From: an uncultured Lachnospiraceae bacterium | GTDB taxonomy: Bacteria > Bacillota > Clostridia > Lachnospirales > Lachnospiraceae | Length of the DNA: 7,778 bases | Assembly (NCBI GenBank): GCA_947589175.1 | Contig: CANPZR010000110.1 | Location: forward strand, 1-7,778 | Direction of reading: 5' to 3' | Shown here: positions 4,312 through 7,778 of the stretch, piece after piece | Numbering within the stretch: the stretch's first letter is position 1 | Layout: each line of letters begins with the position of its first letter | Notes under the pieces: generated by a model | The model's database searches: none | Told to the model about the DNA's origin: nothing | Seen by the model: only the letters and a program-made list of their open reading frames with translations | Position numbers and translations under genes: made by a program

Positions 4312-5130
4312 CTATTTCGCTATAAAAAATGGAATCACCCGCGGCACAGCGATAACTGCAGCCAGGTACACGAGGACGATCAGATACGCGCCGTAGTCCG
4401 CATGTCGATAGCGCAGCGGCTTCATCTTGGTCCGACCTGTTCCGCCATGGTAGCACCGGGCCTCCATCGCCATGCCCAGATCGTAGGCCCGTCTTGTGGC
4501 TGATACGAGAAGAGGAACCAAAATAGCCACCATAGCTCTCAGGCGCCGGAACAGATTTCCCTCTTCAAAGTCCGCGCCCCTCGCGCTCTGGGCTTTTATA
4601 ATGCGGTTGGCCTCATCCAGCAGAATCGGGATAAAGCGCAGCGCTAACGACATCATCATGGCAAAATCGTGTACGGGGACATGAATTTTCTCCAATGGCT
4701 TTAACAGCGTCTCGATGCCGTCGGTCAGCTGTCCCGGCGTAGTCGTGTATGTCAGCAGCGACGACCCCAGAATCAGGTAGATCAGGCGCATGGACATGAA
4801 CAGCCCCCCGCGAATGCCCTGTGCGGTGACTGTTATGAATTTCCAATGAAAAATGACGTCTCCCTCTGTTCCGAATATATGAAATACGGCGGTGAACAGA
4901 AGAAGAAACAAAATGGGCTTCAGTCCTTTTATTATATAGGAAAAAGGCACTCGGGACAAAATCACGGCCGCAATCAGAAAAATTGTCACCACAATATAGC
5001 CGGTAAAGCTGCTGAATATAAACAGCGAGACCAGATAGACCAGCACCGCCACCAGCTTTACCCGGGGATCCAGCCTGTGTATGGGCGACTGGACGGGATA
5101 GTATTGTCCTATTGTAATATCTCGAAGCAT
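4312..5130 (-). CDS. ecfT: ECF transporter transmembrane (coupling) subunit EcfT
   Basis: EcfT is the membrane scaffold that couples the two ATPases of an energy-coupling factor transporter to exchangeable vitamin- or metal-binding S components. The 272-residue protein has hydrophobic segments at about residues 24-40, 42-58, 70-86, 108-128, 155-172, 198-211 and 248-266. Long cytoplasmic coupling helices lie between them and carry the two signature motifs: ARG at 183-185 (AQSARGADF) and a variant ARC at 224-226 (AMEARCYHGG), where the usual glycine is cysteine. The ATG at 5130 has GGAGG only 4 nt upstream. It follows ecfA2 by 70 bases in the conserved ecfA1-ecfA2-ecfT order. No S component is encoded in this window, which fits a shared (group II) module. 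Confidence 0.95.
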   Translation of the reverse strand: MLRDITIGQYYPVQSPIHRLDPRVKLVAVLVYLVSLFIFSSFTGYIVVTIFLIAAVILSRVPFSYIIKGLKPILFLLLFTAVFHIFGTEGDVIFHWKFITVTAQGIRGGLFMSMRLIYLILGSSLLTYTTTPGQLTDGIETLLKPLEKIHVPVHDFAMMMSLALRFIPILLDEANRIIKAQSARGADFEEGNLFRRLRAMVAILVPLLVSATRRAYDLGMAMEARCYHGGTGRTKMKPLRYRHADYGAYLIVLVYLAAVIAVPRVIPFFIAK

Positions 5131-5200
5131 ACATCCTCCATTTTAATCCTCATTTCCGAACAAACAAGTAAGCTATCGAACTTATTTTTCGCGCTACTCA

Positions 5201-6070
5201 CTATGCAAAATTTGAATACCCGTATTTTTCAGCTACAGACATAATGCTGTCCGCCGCCTGCTCCAGAGTAATGGCGTTATAAGGCAGCGGTATGTTTCTC
5301 TTTGCCAGTTCTTCCATCACATATGTTACCTGAGGCGCCCGCAGTCCCATCTTTTCTAATTCCTTATAGTGGGAAAATACTTCTTCCGGAGTCCCATCAA
5401 ATGCGATTGTTCCCTGATTCATAACAATGAGCCGGTTCACATACTGCGCCACATCCTCCATGCTGTGGGACACAAGGATTACCGTAATCCCCCGTTCCCT
5501 GTGAAGCCGCTCCAAAAGATCCAGGATTTCATCCCGTCCTCTGGGATCCAGCCCTGCTGTGGGCTCATCGAGAATCATCACCTCCGGCTCCATGGCCAGT
5601 ACGCCGGCAATCGCCACCCGACGTTTCTGTCCCCCGGAGAGCGCAAGAGGCGATGTATCCAGCAGTTCCTCCCCGATTCCCAGCTGCTTTAAGGCCTCAA
5701 AGGATTTCAGATCGACCTGCAGAGGATCCATGCCGATGTTGCGCGGACCGAATTTCACATCCTCCAGCACTGTATTTTCAAATAACTGGTGCTCTGGATA
5801 CTGAAATACCAGCCCCACCTTTGCCCGCAATTTTTTCAGGGAATATCCCTTTTCAAAAATATCCTCCCCATTGAAATACACGCTGCCCTCCGCGGGTTTT
5901 AAAAGACCATTCAAATGCTGAATCAAGGTAGATTTACCGGAGCCGCTGTGGCCGATCAGCCCGATAAACTCACCCTCCTCGATCTGAATAGTGATATCCT
6001 GGAGCGCTCTTTTTTCATAGGCGCCGCCGCTATTGTATACATGGGATAAATGATTTATCAATATGGTCAT
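5201..6070 (-). CDS. ecfA2: ECF transporter ATPase EcfA2
   Basis: This is the second ATP-binding subunit of the energy-coupling factor module, pairing with EcfA1 under EcfT to power vitamin uptake. All ABC ATPase motifs are intact in the 289 residues: Walker A GHSGSGKST (40-48), Q-loop FQYPEHQLF with Gln90, signature LSGGQ (144-148), Walker B VMILDE (164-169) with TAGLDP after it, and the switch histidine His202. The C-terminal extension after about residue 230 (FSHYKELEKMGLRAPQVTYVM) is the EcfA-specific dimerisation region. The ATG at 6070 overlaps the TAA of ecfA1 by one base (TAATG), showing translational coupling and matched dosage. Confidence 0.95.
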   Translation of the reverse strand: MTILINHLSHVYNSGGAYEKRALQDITIQIEEGEFIGLIGHSGSGKSTLIQHLNGLLKPAEGSVYFNGEDIFEKGYSLKKLRAKVGLVFQYPEHQLFENTVLEDVKFGPRNIGMDPLQVDLKSFEALKQLGIGEELLDTSPLALSGGQKRRVAIAGVLAMEPEVMILDEPTAGLDPRGRDEILDLLERLHRERGITVILVSHSMEDVAQYVNRLIVMNQGTIAFDGTPEEVFSHYKELEKMGLRAPQVTYVMEELAKRNIPLPYNAITLEQAADSIMSVAEKYGYSNFA

Positions 6071-6933
6071 TACTCCACCTCCCGATTGCGCAAAAGAGCG
6101 GATACCGCATCCGCCAGTTCTTCCGGGAACAGAACGTCCGGCGGAACCGGAAGCCCCCTCCTTATGAGCTCGCGAGCCAGCAAGGTCACCTGAGGCACAT
6201 CCAGGCCATACTGCTGCATCCGCTCTGCCTGGGAGAGGATTTCCCTGGGCGCGCCTTCCATCACAAGTTTCCCCTGATTCATTACAAGCACCCTGTCTGC
6301 CTTTGTCACTTCCTCCATATGATGGGTAATCCAGAGCACGGTGATTCCCTCGTTTACATTCAATTCCCGCACTGCTTTCAGCACCTCGCGCCGTCCCAGA
6401 GGATCCAGCATGGCTGTAGCCTCATCAAGCACAATGCACCTGGGCTTCATAGCCAGTATACCCGCAATGGCCACCCGCTGTTTCTGTCCTCCGGACAGGT
6501 TGTTGGGGGATTCCTTTCTCGCGTGCAGCATGCCGACCTTCGACAGCGAGTCCTTTACGCGCTCCCATATTTTTTCTGTGGGAATCCCGATATTCTCCGG
6601 CCCAAATCCCACATCATCCTCTACTACATTGTGGACAATCTGATTGTCCGGGTTCTGAAACACCATTCCTACCCGCCTGCGGATCTCCCACACCATCTCT
6701 TCCTCACTGGTATCGATATTGTCCACATAGACGGTTCCTTCTTCCGGAGTCAAAAGGGCATTGATATGTTTGGCCAGCGTGGACTTGCCGGATCCGTTAT
6801 GACCGAGTATCGCCACGAACTCACCGGGATTCACCCGGAAAGAAACGTCGTCAATGGCTGTCTCTACGGCCGTGACGTTATCCTCTTCGTCTCTCCGTAT
6901 ATAGTCAAATCTGACATGCTCTGCCCGAATCAA
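6070..6933 (-). CDS. ecfA1: ECF transporter ATPase EcfA1
   Basis: This is the first ATPase of the shared energy-coupling factor module. The 287 residues contain Walker A GHNGSGKST (44-52), Q-loop FQNPDNQIV with Gln93, signature LSGGQ (146-150), Walker B CIVLDE (166-171) and the switch His204/His205. After Walker B it reads DEATAMLDP, with Ala where EcfA2 and most ABC ATPases have Pro; this is the usual EcfA1 signature and tells the two paralogues apart. The start is TTG at 6933, 8 nt after GGGGAGG; the ATG five bases further upstream is followed by a stop. The gene begins only 24 bases beyond the strong rplQ terminator, so expression needs either readthrough or an undetected promoter. Confidence 0.95.
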   Translation of the reverse strand: MIRAEHVRFDYIRRDEEDNVTAVETAIDDVSFRVNPGEFVAILGHNGSGKSTLAKHINALLTPEEGTVYVDNIDTSEEEMVWEIRRRVGMVFQNPDNQIVHNVVEDDVGFGPENIGIPTEKIWERVKDSLSKVGMLHARKESPNNLSGGQKQRVAIAGILAMKPRCIVLDEATAMLDPLGRREVLKAVRELNVNEGITVLWITHHMEEVTKADRVLVMNQGKLVMEGAPREILSQAERMQQYGLDVPQVTLLARELIRRGLPVPPDVLFPEELADAVSALLRNREVE

Positions 6934-6956
6934 TCCATCCGCCTCCCCTCATCTTC

Positions 6957-6995
6957 AAAAAAGAGCTGTCACCGATATTCACCGGCAGACAGCTC
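6957..6995 (-). terminator. Strong intrinsic terminator after rplQ
   Basis: On the minus strand GAGCTGTC (6995-6988) pairs perfectly with GACAGCTC (6970-6963), with a further possible inner CCGGTG/ATCGGT pairing in the loop. Six T follow immediately (6962-6957). It closes the ribosomal-protein/rpoA operon and lies between rplQ and ecfA1. Confidence 0.9.
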
Positions 6996-7012
6996 CCTGC
7001 GCATCTCATTCC

Positions 7013-7549
7013 TTACACCAGCTCAATGAGGACTTCCATTGCGGCATCTCCCTTACGGGGTCCGATCTTTACGATTCTTGTATAGCCGCCGTTGCGATTT
7101 GCATACTTCGGTGCAATCTCATCAAAGAGAAGATTGGTAATGTCGATTTCCTTTGTGCCCTTTTTCCTTCCGGCTGTAGCTTCAGGAACCTCCTTTACCG
7201 TATAGAGCATCTTCTTCATCTGACGTCTTGCATGCAGTCTGGACGGATTATCCTTCTTGATCTGCTTATCAACGGTATCGTATACGGTCACTTTCTTGCC
7301 GTCTACTACCTCTTTTACTCTCTTGCCGTCTTTATCCTTCTGAGGCACCTTGGCCTGAACGGTAACGGTCTCATAATTATCTCTCTCCCGGACTGCCAGG
7401 GCAATCATGCTCTCGGCAATCTTGCGTATTTCTTTGGCTTTCGCCTCTGTTGTAACAATCTTTCCATGATACAGCAGATTGGTTACCTGATTTCTCAGCA
7501 AAGCTTTTCTCTGGCTGGAAGTTCTTCCAAGTTTTCTATAGCCTGCCAT
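7013..7549 (-). CDS. rplQ: 50S ribosomal protein L17, long clostridial form
   Basis: L17 sits near the peptide exit of the large subunit. The N-terminus (MAGYRKLGRTSSQRKALLRN) and C-terminus (GGYTRIVKIGPRKGDAAMEVLIELV) are classic. At 178 residues it is much longer than the roughly 120-127 of Bacillus or E. coli. The extra length is mostly one insertion of about 47 charged residues (about 57-103) placed before the conserved LHARRQ, with a smaller one near 118-132. Long L17 forms are common in Lachnospiraceae as far as I recall, so I treat this as a lineage trait, not an error. The ATG at 7549 has AAGGAGG with a 7-nt gap. It follows rpoA by 28 bases. Confidence 0.96.
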   Translation of the reverse strand: MAGYRKLGRTSSQRKALLRNQVTNLLYHGKIVTTEAKAKEIRKIAESMIALAVRERDNYETVTVQAKVPQKDKDGKRVKEVVDGKKVTVYDTVDKQIKKDNPSRLHARRQMKKMLYTVKEVPEATAGRKKGTKEIDITNLLFDEIAPKYANRNGGYTRIVKIGPRKGDAAMEVLIELV

Positions 7550-7577
7550 GATATTTCCTCCTTGTCAACTATAACAA

Positions 7578-7778
7578 TTATTCAGATTCTCCCGTACTGA
7601 GGGATAAACCAAGTTCTTTCAGCTTTGCCAGCACTTCCTCCAAGGACTTGCGGCCCAGGTTTCGAACTTTCATCATATCCTCAGCAGTTTTATTTGTCAA
7701 TTCTTCTACTGTGTTGATACCGGCTCTTTTCAGGCAGTTATAGGAACGAACAGACAACTCCAGCTCATCGATATTCAT
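7578..7778 (-). CDS. rpoA: RNA polymerase alpha subunit, C-terminal domain (partial, cut by window end)
   Basis: The visible 66 residues are the alpha C-terminal domain, which contacts UP elements and activators: NIDELELSVRSYNCLKRAGI, then VRNLGRKSLEEVLAKLKELG, ending STGESE. These contain the helix-hairpin-helix fold typical of alphaCTD. The methionine at the window edge is internal (this domain normally follows a linker after the assembly domain), so the 5' part of the gene lies beyond 7778. The stop is TAA at 7580-7578. It stands directly before rplQ, the standard order. Confidence 0.96.
   Translation of the reverse strand: MNIDELELSVRSYNCLKRAGINTVEELTNKTAEDMMKVRNLGRKSLEEVLAKLKELGLSLSTGESE

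Noticed and set aside
3655..4396. Several plus-strand frames opposite truA and ecfT
   Set aside because: Shadow frames in GC-rich coding sequence; the minus-strand genes are unmistakable.
1..7778. CRISPR array, tRNA or rRNA genes, complete insertion sequence
   Set aside because: No regularly spaced repeats of suitable length, no cloverleaf-like sequence, no rRNA signature and no transposase with terminal inverted repeats were seen by eye on either strand.

Overview
The window looks like part of a Clostridia chromosome, most likely Lachnospiraceae. This rests on the gene order rpoA-rplQ-ecfA1-ecfA2-ecfT-truA-rplM-rpsI, on an unusually long L17, and on strong AAGGAGG-type ribosome binding sites. 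The species cannot be named from this sequence. Almost every gene lies on the minus strand, so transcription runs from the high-coordinate end to the low-coordinate end.

Right part (about 2428-7778): this is the distal end of the large ribosomal-protein/RNA polymerase region. It holds the C-terminal domain of rpoA (cut by the window end) and rplQ, closed by a strong terminator. Next come the three shared subunits of an energy-coupling factor (ECF) vitamin transporter (ecfA1, ecfA2, ecfT), then the tRNA pseudouridine synthase gene truA and another terminator. A perfect-consensus promoter follows (TTGACA, 17-base spacer, TATAAT). It drives a structured leader of about 110 nt and then rplM and rpsI, which end in a bidirectional terminator. 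All these core genes look intact.

Left part (1-2427): this is an AT-richer accessory island that starts right after the rpsI terminator. It holds a small HNH endonuclease gene with an 11-bp tandem repeat upstream, and a frameshifted helix-turn-helix gene resembling phage terminase small subunits. An unrecognised 189-residue gene overlaps that one by 14 bases. At the left edge, a serine-recombinase catalytic domain is cut short and abuts, out of frame, what looks like a fragment of an AAA ATPase. I read this as a decayed prophage or mobile element.

The most interesting part is at 558-891: a compact locus with the architecture of a type I toxin-antitoxin module. A strong extended -10 promoter drives a structured leader and a 31-residue single-helix membrane peptide resembling the holin-like toxins. 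A second strong promoter on the opposite strand would make an antisense RNA of about 90 nt over the 3' end of the toxin message. The leader can pair with the 3' end of the same message over two blocks (10 + 7 nt), and the antisense RNA carries the same sequence blocks as the leader. This suggests a 5'-3' locked message that the antisense RNA could compete with or pair to.
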